Shown here one piece after another: positions 1 to 11,362 of a stretch of DNA of 64,000 nt (positions are counted from its first letter, which is position 1; every line of letters starts with the position of its first letter). Source of the stretch: Lingula anatina (lineage: Eukaryota; Brachiopoda; Lingulata; Lingulida; Lingulidae). Both the position numbers and the translations under genes were made by a program. The notes under the pieces are model-generated. The model was not told the origin of the DNA. It ran no database searches and saw nothing but the letters and a program-made list of their open reading frames with translations. The stretch spans positions 464,696 to 528,695 of the forward strand of contig NW_019774180.1 of NCBI RefSeq assembly GCF_001039355.2, written 5' to 3'.

Positions 1-64
1 TATATATATATATATCAAACTCGAAGATTAAAAGTTTGAATAGCAGCTACATTGGAATTATATT

Positions 65-283
65 TACCTCTGCCAAGGAGGTAATGTTTTCACCCTGTTT
101 GTCTGTCATCAACAGGACTCAAAAACTTATGAACCGATATTGATGAAATTTTCAGGAACTGTCAGAAGTGGGCCAAGGAGGACAATGATTAGTTTTTGGT
201 GGTGGTCCGGATCCATAATCAATCAATAATAATAAAAAATTGCTGCCTTGGCAAAGGTCTGCGCTCTTGGAGTGCTTTTCTAG
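65..283. repeat. Dispersed interspersed repeat with inverted CTGCCAAGG-type ends
   Basis: The left part reads ACCTCTGCCAAGGAGGTAAT and the right part contains the near inverse of it (ATTGCTGCCTTGGCAAAGGT), 17 of 20 bases agreeing. The interior carries phrases such as AAAACTTATGAACCGATA, and the right end reads GCGCTCTTGGAGTGC then TTTTCTAG. From memory this sequence type is scattered through many invertebrate and fish genomes. The family name is not known to me and the boundaries are approximate. Confidence 0.55.
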
Positions 284-910
284 TTTTGTTATGTCTTCCT
301 TTTTAATTTTTTCTCAAACACTGGCATTTGTGACTTTTAACTCTCATCCGCTTGAGGCTCTGCACATTTTCTGTATTTCCACATAAGCAGTTGTATTGTT
401 TTTTATGTCTTTAAACATTATGTAATATTATTTTATGCACTGTCATCATTTTTCAAATATTGAGACTTTCATCATGTGAATTTGAACTCTCATGGTCCTG
501 AAACTGTAATCTTATTGCAGTGGCGGATTGAGACCATCTTCTGGGCCTTCTGGAAGACGGCCAGATTTTAATGTTTACATTGACGGGTATCTATTTTTTC
601 CTGTTGAAAGACCATCAGAAATGGAGGATGGATCAACAAAGATACTTTGGAATACTGTCAGAAAATATCTCTGGGTCTGCTCCTGTTATTGACCATGTTA
701 TCTGTTGTTCATGATTAAAATTCAGTGTTGATTGACAGCATTATTTATTATTGCATCCGATAGTATCCTATTTTTTGCATCTTTATTTTCTGTTTTTTGT
801 CTGTACATTTGACAGCTTTGCTGCCTTGTTAGATATTATTCGCAAATTATTAATACTAACAAAAATTAGACTGCACGTTTTTTTACTAACACATTTTGTC
901 CTAAACCTCA

Positions 911-913
911 AGT

Positions 914-960
<47 letters not shown>
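911..960. repeat. (TTTA)n microsatellite
   Basis: An uninterrupted TTTA tetranucleotide run. The same unit recurs near 2550-2590 and 39709-39757. Confidence 0.95.
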
Positions 961-1612
961 CAATGCCCGGTAACAAAGTTTTTGCAAATTACTTTCGATG
1001 AGAATGCAGTTTTGCCGTGTTTCGTCTAAAACATTTGACTGTGTTCTGTTACCGTATTCTCTTGCTAATAATGGATAAAAGTAAGTAAGATATTTTATTA
1101 ATGGGTTAATATTACAAAAAAAATTAACTAAAATATGACGTGAGTTAAAAAATTAACGAAGGTCTTTCAATGATTTAAAAATCCGGCGACACCATGAAAG
1201 TAGCCTCAATCTATTTATTGAGTTATTTGAAATAACCATTTAAGACATTTTCTGAGACGTTGGACACAATACTCGCCTCCTGACAATTTGCAGATTTTCT
1301 ACTTTAGTTAAAATGAAATGAATCGATTGGAGAATAAGAGACGGCGCTGCGTACAACAGCAACGAAGGTTTAAAATTTCCTCAAGTCCGTTAATGATTTT
1401 TGTGTGAGAACAAAAAAATCTAGTTATTATTATTTTTATTTCTAAGTTGCTAGGCTAATGTTCGTTTATTTCCACATGGATAAAAGATTCTTCCCCTCGC
1501 TTACTTTTAAGGAATTTTTTAAAACGTTAAATGACGTCTATATTGAGAATGAGTGGGGACAAAACTCTGAGGAAATGATGGTACTGAGTTACCCAACCAC
1601 TATCTTCCATTC

Positions 1613-1637
1613 CTGGGGGGGGGGGGGGGGGGGGGGG
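1613..1637. repeat. G homopolymer
   Basis: A run of more than 20 consecutive G residues. Its length is likely to be unreliable in the assembly. Confidence 0.9.
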
Positions 1638-3687
1638 AGTCACCTGACTGAACCAACATACCTGAGAGGTAATAGGTTGTAATACCTATCACAGCCCTCA
1701 TTTCCCTAATTAAACTTGACCATCAGCAGACGAAATACTGGCAAATCTCAGCCAATTTTCTAAAGCTATTGACAAAAGAAACTATTGTTTATTAGAAACA
1801 CTTAACTAATGAAACTGGTTGATGCCACACAGTGAAAAATGTAAAATTCACCAAAAATTGCATAACTTGAAGAAAAATGTTCCAATGAGGCTGCTGTTCG
1901 AACTTGACCTGTGTTTTAGTGCCATGAATCATTGCAGAGCTAAACGATTTCAAGCAAAGTTAGGTTGCCATAAAAGGTCGGCTGAGAGCAGCGTTAGCAG
2001 TCTACAGCATTGTCACACTTGACGTAAAGTAACGATGGGCATATTATTATTATTATTACAAAGAATCGTATTATTAATGTTCTTATATAAGCGTCTGCGC
2101 CTGTGGTATTTAATGACAGAAGCTATTGAAGAGGTATCAATACTTACAAAATATGTTTTTGTTTCCATATCTAAAAAAAAAACACTTTTCGACTGCCCCA
2201 CACATACAGTGCCCAAACTGTGTCGAACTGCCAAGCGAGTAAACAGCTCGTACTGCGATGAGCAACTTACAGTTTTTTCTAAATTATAACAGGTAGAGCT
2301 CGTTTAGGTTAGTCAGGTTGTGGCTAGGTCAAAATACATATAGATGATACAGAAATGCATGTCTTTATTGCAGAAAAATTACACGAGCGTCTTCCGCAAT
2401 ACATTTCAATATCCCCCCTGATACACTACCCTCTGATATCAGGGCTTCTAAAATAGTATAGAACATTAGTTTTGTAACAGACTACTAGCGCACCCTGTGG
2501 TCAGAGATCAATGTTACACCACCCTCGCAAAACTCAACAGCAGGGGAAGGCTTATTTTTATTTATTCATTTATTTGTTTATTTATTTATGGGGGGGGGGG
2601 GCAGAGCTAATCATTTGTAAGCCTACCTCCTTATGCACTCACCTAGACGCTTGACTGAAGGGTAAGTAAGAAACATCCGATAGACATTTTATAATAACCC
2701 AAAAATTATTTTTCAAAACTTACCTTTTATAGATAATAATCGAATGGTGCATTTTTATGACGCTGTCTATGCTTAAGAATATTTAGATTAGCATTTTTAG
2801 TCTATTATTTATACCAATTGTTGAATAGTAAATCTATATAATTGGTAGAAAAAGTTATGGGAGGAACAAGACGGGCCGGGCCCTTTCTAAGTAACTGGTT
2901 ACTAACATCGGTATCCCGGCAGAAGTTGAATAACGCTTTACTTTTACACCATTCTTTCTAAATACTCTGGGTCTAAGAAGATAAGAGTTCGATGAAAATA
3001 TCATTTTCACTTTGCATATGAAGCTTTGGTTTTGTATGAGTTCTAAAGGAGGAATTATGGACCATCAAACATCGACAAAAATTATTAAACCTTTACTCGA
3101 AAATAAGAGATTCAGTGTACGTTATACAAGGTACATGTAGATGAAGGTCTTTGACCACTGTCTTTTTAGTGCAAAAGCCTGCTGTAAACCCCATAACTAT
3201 CCTATTTTCTTTCTTTGTGAAATTCTTTCTTCCTCTTGGTTGAGCTTTCGCTTTATTTAACGTCTTCCAAATAGGGAAACTAATTTAATTGTAAAAAAGA
3301 AATATTTTGGTATATGGACTCGCTTTAATGGATCTGTCGGCACGTGGGTATACCGGCATGTGAGTTTACCGGCACAATATGTAGCTAGTACTTGGATTTT
3401 TTGGAGACGGCGTATCAATTGGTACTTAAGGTTATAGACACGTAAAAGTATATGAGTAAAAACGTTTCTATTGTGACAAGTATCTATCAAGACGTTTTTG
3501 TATTAAGCTTACCCAAGAGAAAATACCTATCTACAGTTCTCTTCTAACACAATGGGAGTATTTATTAATTCATCGACTGCATGATGCCTTCTGTTTCCTT
3601 GGGCGCTGCATGATAGACGCAAGAAGGACGTTTAGGCATAGGCCTACTTAAACGTTTACCTCACAGCGCAGGCGAACGGGGGCGTCT

Positions 3688-3841
3688 CGATAGTCCGAAG
3701 GTTCATTGGTCCGAAGGTTCATTGGTCCGAAAAGTGGTAACATTTTTATCGATTTTTTAATCAAGGGTTCATTGGTCCGAAGGTTCTATAGTGAACATTC
3801 GGACCAATGAACCTTCGGACTATTGAACCTTCGGACTATCG
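3688..3841. repeat. Foldback element built of GGTTCATTGGTCCGAA units
   Basis: The left arm begins CGATAGTCCGAAGG and repeats a unit containing TTCATTGGTCCGAA three times. The right arm is the inverse, ending CCTTCGGACTATCG. The arms enclose a short AT-rich loop, so the whole piece can fold into a long hairpin. The flanks share a diverged direct repeat containing CAGGCGAAC (about 3669 and 3852). Immediately to the right is a second small hairpin with stems CTACGGCCCC and GGGGCCGTAG (3842-3870). It has no coding content. It looks like a non-autonomous foldback or MITE-type element. Confidence 0.7.
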
Positions 3842-5519
3842 CTACGGCCCCAGGCGAACAGGGGCCGTAGTCTCAAAACTTTGTAACTTACAAAAATTTG
3901 TAAATATTCACTAGAATTTGTCTATATCGGTGCAGATATGAGCTAACGGTTACTTTCCCCGCCTTCCCCCCCCCTCTCCAACCCACTCTCCTCTGCCCTT
4001 GCATTTCCATTCTATCATGGTCATATCTATCGCAGCCATGCACTTTCCTGGAATTTTTACTCACAAACACAATAATGGGAAAACAGTAGTATTTGAAATT
4101 CAGGGTAATATCAATGCACTAACGTTATTTAATTTTGAACACTGTCAGTGATATATGTTGTATTGCAGTAAAGGTAACATGCAATTAAACGAGCAAATGC
4201 ATCGCCCCCTTTGATCTGGATCCTTATCATACTTACATCCGTTACCTATAACAGTTCTGTGCTCGTTTATTTAGGCGAGACTGTAAAACCTAAGTAAAAC
4301 TAGTGCATTTTGTTATGGATTTAATGATCGAGCAACAAATGCGCTTATTGCATTTTTCACTCTATCTTTTGTGGAAATGTTTAATGTTTATGCTAAATAA
4401 GTATGTTACAGTCGAATGACCAAGCTTTATTCTTTAACACGGGGCTTTCCTCGCAGTTTGACTATCGAAGCCAAAGCTCTTGAGTTCGTCTGCACCGGGA
4501 TCTATTGTTTACTTAGTAGGTCTAATTAAAAATTAAGAAAAATATAAAATATTAATTGACAAAGAAGTTATAAACGGCATAATTTTAACTGCATATGTAC
4601 AAATATGAATGTAATTTAAGAGGAATATGGTAAGGAAGTTTTCGAAAGTTAATTCATTTATTTCGTTTCGGACCAGTGATGCCACAATACAAAGGAGAGG
4701 CGAATCGGCGATGTTCAATTACGCGGTGAAGCCAAGAACGCAGTGATTCAGGTCTGCACACATGTTATTAAATACCTGTCTTAACGAGATACAATCTGCA
4801 TTAACAATGACTTCATGGTGAAGCTAATAATCACGCAAATGAATAAACATGCATTAAATACTTGGTCTCGGAACACTTAATCGCGCGCTTTCAAAGAGGG
4901 AAGTTCTAGAATCGTGAGAGGCGCTGTTTCTGGTTTATTCTGCACTTTGAATGTCGAAGACTTGGTAGGTATAATTTTAACTATTCAGGATTGTAGATGA
5001 TTTAAATGTTTCGTTGTTTTACTGAGGAATGCCTCATCAATTTTACAACCAGAGTGTCCTTTTTTAAAAAGCACACCTGATTAACACGGAATTATTTAGA
5101 CTTCAAAACCGGTAAATCTTATATATGTGTTTTTCAGTTGCTGAATCTGAATCTGAATCATATTTCTAAGATATCGTTTAAAAACAGTGTCCGAATTTAA
5201 ACCGGTAAATGCAGGCAAAAATATATTGTTAGTTGGAAGATACCCTGAAAGTGTTTGCACGCTAGCGTTATTTCATGAGAAATCAACGCATAAAGTTCAG
5301 GGATGGGGCAAGATGAGGCTGGGCACAAAGACTTATTGACGGGATTTTGAGACTCTGCGGTCAACAATGTTGATGGAGATTATTTAAACGAGGGGTGAGA
5401 TGTCTTCACGTTCTATCTTCCTCTAAGGCTGAGAATTATTTAACATGGCAGTTAGTAGTACCTGTAGGGGAAAAGTTTATACTGTATAATGTCAGATATT
5501 TCATTTTTTTTTTTCAGAT

Positions 5520-7010
5520 ATGCATACAGTTGCGATGACTGTCATTCAACACTTGAGATGTTTGTTCTTTGTGCTTGCAGTCACTCATCTCTTTTCACCC
5601 GTCGTAGAATCTGCGACAAATTTAGAACTTTCTTCCATATTCCGAGTTTGTAATTCTTGGAAGTCATTCAGCAGGAGCTCACTGGACTGTTCCATGCGGA
5701 ACTTGACGGACGTTCCGGCCAATGCTGGACACATGATTAAACTAGACAAAATGGACTTGAGCCAAAATGACCTAAAACAAGTTGGGTTGGAAGATTTTGT
5801 GAACATTGAGATGAAGCATTTAAATCTGTCTCATAATCAGATTGCAGTGGTATTTCAACGTCCTTTTAGGAGATTGCGAAAAACGCTGGAAGAGTTGAAT
5901 TTGGACAGAAACGGATTCAAGTTTATTCCACTGGCTGTTGGTACCTTATGCAATATCAAACGTCTGTCGCTGTCATACAACTTCATCTCAGATATCTGGC
6001 TTGAGAACATAATGTGTGTGACAAAATCTATAGAAGAACTGGATTTGCGAGGAAATCAACTAACTTATCTTCCGTTATCAGTAAACTCTATGAAGAGGCT
6101 AACACGACTAGATTTGTCCGAAAATCGGATTTCTGGTGTAGACGGGCTGGACCGTTTGGTAAATTTAGAATCTCTCAACCTCGCCAGTAACAAGTTACAA
6201 TCTATTCCGCCTCAAATTAAAAAACTTTCCAAACTCAAAGAATTAAACCTTTTTGATAATCAAATCATGAAAATTCCGTCGGCTGCTTTTGCAGGAACAC
6301 AACTTCAAATGCTGTATTTTGGTGGACAAAAAGTAGCATTTCTTTCCCGGAAGGCGCTTGCTTCTGTTCAAGAAAAATTGGAATACATTAATTTCAATTC
6401 TATGATGATAACAGAGTATCCGAAGATCATTACTAAGTGTAAAAAGCTGAAAACGTTAGAAATGGCAGATAATGGACTGTCTAAACTTCCAAAACGAAGT
6501 TTTCATAGAAAGGCTCAAATGATAAAACTCAACTTGTCCAGAAACAGCTTTGAAGACGTTCCAAAAACAATAAACCGTCTCTCCAACCTGCAAACTCTGG
6601 ATCTGTCCTTCAACAAAATCATGGTATTAAAACCTGGGACATTTTCAAAGCTGAAGAATCTTCGAAAGCTCGTTCTCAGCAATAATATGATACTGCAGTT
6701 TTCTTACACAGCATTCCCTGAGGCCTCGCTATCCACTATTCGCTTAGACTTGGATGTCCATGGCAATCTCCTCACTTCTCTAGATGAATGTTTTTTCAAA
6801 ATGGACTATATGAAAATTCATCTGGGTAGCAATCCTTTGCACTGCGGCTGCTCCCTCTACGAATTGACAGTGAAAGGGACCGTCTCATTGGGGCAAGATT
6901 TTCGATGTATGTCTCCGCCACCTTTACTAAATGTCACGTCGACGGACTTGATTTCATCTTTACGGGAGACTTGTAGTACAGAAACAACTACCAAGACAGA
7001 TTGTGACTGA
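5520..7010 (+). CDS. Secreted leucine-rich-repeat protein, single coding exon
   Basis: This 496-aa frame encodes an extracellular LRR protein. Residues 1-31 look like a signal peptide, with a hydrophobic core around LFFVLAVTHLF. A cysteine-containing cap follows (CNSWKSFSRSSLDC), then about 15 tandem LRRs of the LxxLxLxxNxL type, for example LEELNLDRNGF, LTRLDLSENRI and LQTLDLSFNKI. A typical LRRCT cap closes the array (NPLHCGCSLYEL, with further Cys at RCMSP and ETC). There is no transmembrane segment, TIR domain or Ig domain after the cap, so it is probably secreted rather than Toll-like. The start is supported by the signal peptide and by a splice-acceptor-like T tract plus CAG two bases before the ATG, which suggests an intron in the 5' UTR. 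An AATAAA lies at 7579-7584. The partner is unknown. Extracellular LRR proteins commonly serve adhesion, matrix or immune recognition roles. Confidence 0.85.
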   Translation: MHTVAMTVIQHLRCLFFVLAVTHLFSPVVESATNLELSSIFRVCNSWKSFSRSSLDCSMRNLTDVPANAGHMIKLDKMDLSQNDLKQVGLEDFVNIEMKHLNLSHNQIAVVFQRPFRRLRKTLEELNLDRNGFKFIPLAVGTLCNIKRLSLSYNFISDIWLENIMCVTKSIEELDLRGNQLTYLPLSVNSMKRLTRLDLSENRISGVDGLDRLVNLESLNLASNKLQSIPPQIKKLSKLKELNLFDNQIMKIPSAAFAGTQLQMLYFGGQKVAFLSRKALASVQEKLEYINFNSMMITEYPKIITKCKKLKTLEMADNGLSKLPKRSFHRKAQMIKLNLSRNSFEDVPKTINRLSNLQTLDLSFNKIMVLKPGTFSKLKNLRKLVLSNNMILQFSYTAFPEASLSTIRLDLDVHGNLLTSLDECFFKMDYMKIHLGSNPLHCGCSLYELTVKGTVSLGQDFRCMSPPPLLNVTSTDLISSLRETCSTETTTKTDCD

Positions 7011-8775
7011 CAAAAAAATCTACGAAATGAAAAACAGTATTTTGTTGTTTGGACCATAAGTAGCAACATGTAGTTCTAAGTAAAACAAACCACAAAACAG
7101 CAAATGTGCATTTCGAATTATTCCGATATAAATGCCTTGAATTATATACGTTGTTAGAAAAAGTTTTGCGCAAAACAACACATAAGAGAGCTACACGTGT
7201 AGCAAGTTTCACGTTAAACCGAACATCTATTCCTATATTAAATACATTCTAGTAGTAGAAAGGTTGGTTTCCAGTGGACTCGGAGACTTAGGGCGGCCTT
7301 TTAGTGCCTTGTCATAAAAATGATATTTTACTTTAAAAAAAGTGCCCTATTGGAATAAACTTTTCTACAGACCCAGACTTCAGCGCATCGGGCTGTTATA
7401 AATATCCATTTGTTCATAGAGGCAGGAACTACGTGTATTTGCTCACAGTACTCCCATTGTTTGATTATGCATTATCGATAAAAGCTCAATGATTCACACA
7501 TTTAGAAATAAGATTGGTTATATAACCTTGTTTGCGTGAATTCCAATATTCCTTGTCCTGTGAACGGCAATAGTTTTCAATAAAATGTTCCGTGATCACG
7601 TTTGTTCATTCTTTATAAAGTTTTTGCTGGTTTATATGCAACTTATAAAAACGTCAGTCACAATTTTTCACGGATGCAAAAATAACTTAAACCCGGAACT
7701 TCGACTTCACAAAGTATATATTAACCCAGACTGTGATAATGTCCTCCTATGCGGTTAAAGCATGCCCGCAAAAAGTTGCACAGGTGAGCTATCAGCTCTA
7801 CCTTGACCTATATAACGGTCACCTAATGTGAAGACTTCGGGTTAGACGAAATCCCTGTCCCAGACAGCCCGAAGTGTTATCGTATTGACATAAAGAAATC
7901 GCGTGGGAGAATAGGGCGGTAGAACAGTATGAGAATACCGGTCTACGTGATTAAGACCACAGACAATCAATGTTCGTCAGGCTTAACCGAGTTCAAGGGT
8001 GAGGTTTCAGTTTAAGTTTTGATTCTCATAGGCCTACTTATACTTAGCAGCTACCTTAAATTAAGAATGTAAAATCTTATACTGCTATATTTAGTTCATG
8101 GGAATACTAGGGGGTGCAATGTTTCTAATTTGAGACCGAAAGGCGCTGCTAAATGACTGCAGTTATTTAACATTCTGGGGTGCAGGAGGTCCTCTTTGTG
8201 GAATATCATTCGCACATTACGATACCACAACGAAGGCCTACATCAGCATGTTTGAACATAATCGTAAGTTATAGCTGTGCGACATTCACCGACCTTCACA
8301 TATTCTTTAGAGAACATTACTCGCTGTCAGTACTTCAATGGGACAACGAGTGCAGTCAATCCTTGAATGTTGATGTGTTGTTGTTAATGGTGGGGCAATG
8401 AATTCGTTATACATGTTGTTATACAGTGCATTTATGTTAAGTTATTTAGTCTTTTAACATCTGTGTTTAATCTCCGTTCCCATGACATTCGCCATGACAT
8501 TATAGATAATAACTGTAAGAGGAGAGGGAGTCGATCAGTAGGTATACCATTTCCCGAAACACGTACCCACGATAGGGTACTATATTTAGCGTATTTATTA
8601 AATTAATCAAACATCTCTAGAGGTTAATAATACAGCAACAATGTTAGTTTACCGAATCACCTCTTTGTTTGTTTGCCAGACTGAAGGAAAGTTAAAGCAT
8701 AATGTTGCGTCTTATTTCAGGCTCAGGTACAACATATACCGTAGATGATTGTTTGCACATGTAGTGGCGTTAAAA
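7011..8775. other. Spacer between the LRR gene and the XK-related gene
   Basis: It holds the 3' UTR of the LRR gene, with a candidate poly(A) signal at 7579-7584, and the presumed promoter of the next gene. Open frames here are short and resemble nothing I know. No clear repeat was recognised. Confidence 0.5.
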
Positions 8776-10733
8776 ATGGCGAGTGACGTAAACAGTGAGG
8801 CGATTGAAGATGTAAGTCATCGTAATTATTTTCGTTTATAAATTTAAAATTGTTTTTAATTTTATCTTTCGTCTTTGGTTTAATCATCTTCGTGACTACT
8901 AAATTGTGATGAATGGTTAATTTTATCTAAGCTTCGCACAAATGTAGGTCTACTTAAAACTTTTTTGGTCAATGCCCATGTATTTGCTTTTATACAAATC
9001 TTTCTATTAATTATTAATGATTTTAAAATAAACATGGTTTTCTCCATATTTTTAGGAAGACAAACAACATGACAACAGGGACGAAGAAGGCGATGTACAG
9101 GGTAAACTGACGTGGCCTCTAGAAGTTGATACAAATCTGGAGGAGGGCGTTCTCTGCTGGTCAAAATGTTTACCATGGGCAAATGTCAACAAACTGAGAA
9201 AGGCTGTCTTTTTGATCGGCTTGATCGAAAATATTATAATTGCCAATATTGTGTCGACGATCGTAAGTTACGTGGATGTAGGGCTTGATATTTATTTCAT
9301 ATACCACGTTTTATACTTAAGAGGTCACTTAACTTCACTGGCGCTTAGTGCTACAAGCGTCATCGGCTGTTGTTTGTTATCATCAATATTTTCGAACATT
9401 GTCATGACAAAGGAAAAAACCGAAAAGAAAACGTGACATTTGTCGTTTGATTTTTTATTTTCTCTTGGATTTTCCACTGCCGTGGCTCAGAATAACGTTT
9501 CTATCAGCCAGGGAAATGGTGCGAAAATGGAAACTGTTTTGCCAAATTTGCGCGTCAGTGCCACCCGACATTTGCCCCTGTTGTTCAAGTTGTTGTTTAC
9601 CTGTCTCACAGAAAGCGGAGTCGTCTGCTGAATCGGAGAATTTAAACCCTAATGCTAGTCAGGTTGAGAAGATAACATACTGGAAGCACCGATGGAAGAC
9701 ACTGCGCATGGAAGACCATCGATTATTACGTCTCGGTTTGATTGAAAGTCTTGTAGAAGCCATGCCTCAATTTATGATCAACATTTATGTTATGCTCAAG
9801 TTTGGAAACGTAGAAACATTCCAAATTGTGAACACGTCAGTTTCTTTTTTATCCTTGGTATGGGGTATAGTTTTACATCAGAAATTAGTTAAAGAACACT
9901 TATATACTTCACAAACGGGTAAATTGAAACCACCAAATGGTTTAGGTTTTCGACAAATGGCTGTAATATTTTTGTACAAAGCCCTCCTACTGGGTTCACG
10001 ATTTTTGGCTTTCGTTTACTTCAGTTGGGTATATCCACTCGTCAGTTTAGCTTTTATAATTCCCCATTACTTAATAATAGTTACTTATATGATTGCTAAA
10101 CGTCACTGGGACGGTGTATTACTGAATAAAAATGACAAATGGATATTTGCTCAACGAATGCTAAAAATTCTTATAAACAGTCTGCTAAACATTTTCATTT
10201 ATTATCGCGAAACAGTCCCGCCAAATGTTCCTTTATATGGAGAACAAATAGCATACTACATACTTTATACTGTTGAAAATATAATGTTGATTACACTTCC
10301 AATGGGTAAAAACATGCATTTAACTGATCCAAATTATGTGTACATAGCATCTGCTTGTGCTATAGGTATGTTGTTAGGTTACTGCATAATGATATTTTAT
10401 TATGTTTGCGTTCACAAGTCGTCGGAGTACATTCGAAGGAGCTACTGTTGTTGTTGTTACCCCGAGACTGAACAAATACCCTGTTTAAACTACCACACCA
10501 GAGCGGTGAAACACATTCACAAAGATCTCATTTCTCACGTGGGGCAGGAAGAATTTGAAGAAATATCCAAACTTTGGCCGTCACAAATATCAGGTATCAA
10601 ATATCAAAGATGCCTTCAAGACGGGAAAAGTGTTCTCCTTACTCCAGGAAATAAAATGGAGATATATTATGTTCCTAATTCCTTTTTGGACAGAAAATCA
10701 TCCACTGTCAGTGTAAACACCACAGAAAAATAG
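8776..10733 (+). CDS. XK-related (XKR family) multipass membrane protein, frameshifted
   Basis: Two coding exons, 8776-8811 (MASDVNSEAIED) and 9056-10733, join in phase 0 with consensus splice sites. The product would be about 570 aa with eight or more hydrophobic segments and family features: an early segment with VDVGLDIYFIYHVLY, then LIESLVEAMPQF, and an RFLAFVYFSWVYPL region. XK-family proteins include phospholipid scramblases exposed in apoptosis (XKR4, 8 and 9) and the VPS13A partner XK. Which role applies here is not visible, and I saw no obvious caspase site in the C-terminal tail. The frame breaks at 9434-9436, where TGA follows MTKEKTEKKT. Homology resumes one base later as KRDICRLIFYFLLD. 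The break lies next to A runs (about 9413-9431), so an indel error is likely and a real pseudogene is possible. Two cysteine clusters stand out: CPCCSSCC in a loop and YCCCCYP near the C terminus. Confidence 0.82.
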
Positions 10734-11362
10734 CTGCAAGAGCAACAAAATGACCGACACCAAAGAATATGAATGTTTTGTGAATTTTATTATATACATT
10801 ATTATAAAAGTTTTATCAGATATTTTCTATAAAAGAGAGGTGTTTTACTGAGTATCTTGTTAATTTTAATTAAAAGGTTTGACTTTTGATATTTTGTTGT
10901 TTGATTTTTAACCTGAAAAGTGTTAATGTTAGCATCTTTGTGTGGTCAATCCAATTCTTTCTGTCACAGAACAATTCAAAAATAACATAACAGTTTATGA
11001 AAATATAACAAAGCAGTTATTGATTCTGAAACTACTTTGATCAGAACTTGCTGTGTTACCAAAAGATACATGCTTATCAAATTGTACAAGTAATCTCCTA
11101 AAAGACAGTGACAGTGCTAGCATGTCTACAATCCATAAATTGGTTTCACGGCAACCTGCTTGCCTAGAGGATGTCCTTTAAGGACACCCCACCCTGAACT
11201 CCACATATTATCTGACTAGACCATTTTGAAGATTCCAAACCAATAAAATAATAATAATGTGCTTGAATTAAATCACAGCAGGTCAGAGTATTCAGTGTAC
11301 TGCTCCAACAATATCATGTTCTCCTTCCTTCATTATAGGATTTGATGTGTAGGATTTGATTT
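10734..11362. other. Convergent 3' spacer
   Basis: It holds the 3' UTRs of the XK-related gene (+) and of the coiled-coil gene (-). A plus-strand AATAAA at 11242-11247 could serve the XK-related transcript. Nothing else is recognised. Confidence 0.5.

Larger units (their letters stand above)
1..5517. other. Repeat-rich spacer upstream of the LRR gene
   Basis: No open frame here resembles a known protein, and the frames present are short and low in complexity. The stretch holds a terminal TA run (1-15), a dispersed interspersed repeat (65-283), TTTA tetranucleotide runs (about 911-960 and 2550-2590), G homopolymers (about 1613-1637 and 2589-2601) and a foldback element (3688-3841). The last part ends in a T-rich tract and CAG immediately before the LRR start codon, so a 5' UTR intron and an upstream non-coding exon of that gene probably lie in the final few kilobases. 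I could not identify that exon. Confidence 0.6.

Noticed and set aside
751-1029. 92-codon open frame
   Set aside because: Much of it is the TTTA microsatellite translated as a YLFI repeat; no protein-like features.
8180-8401. 73-codon open frame between the LRR and XK-related genes
   Set aside because: No recognisable family and no splice or start context; expected by chance.
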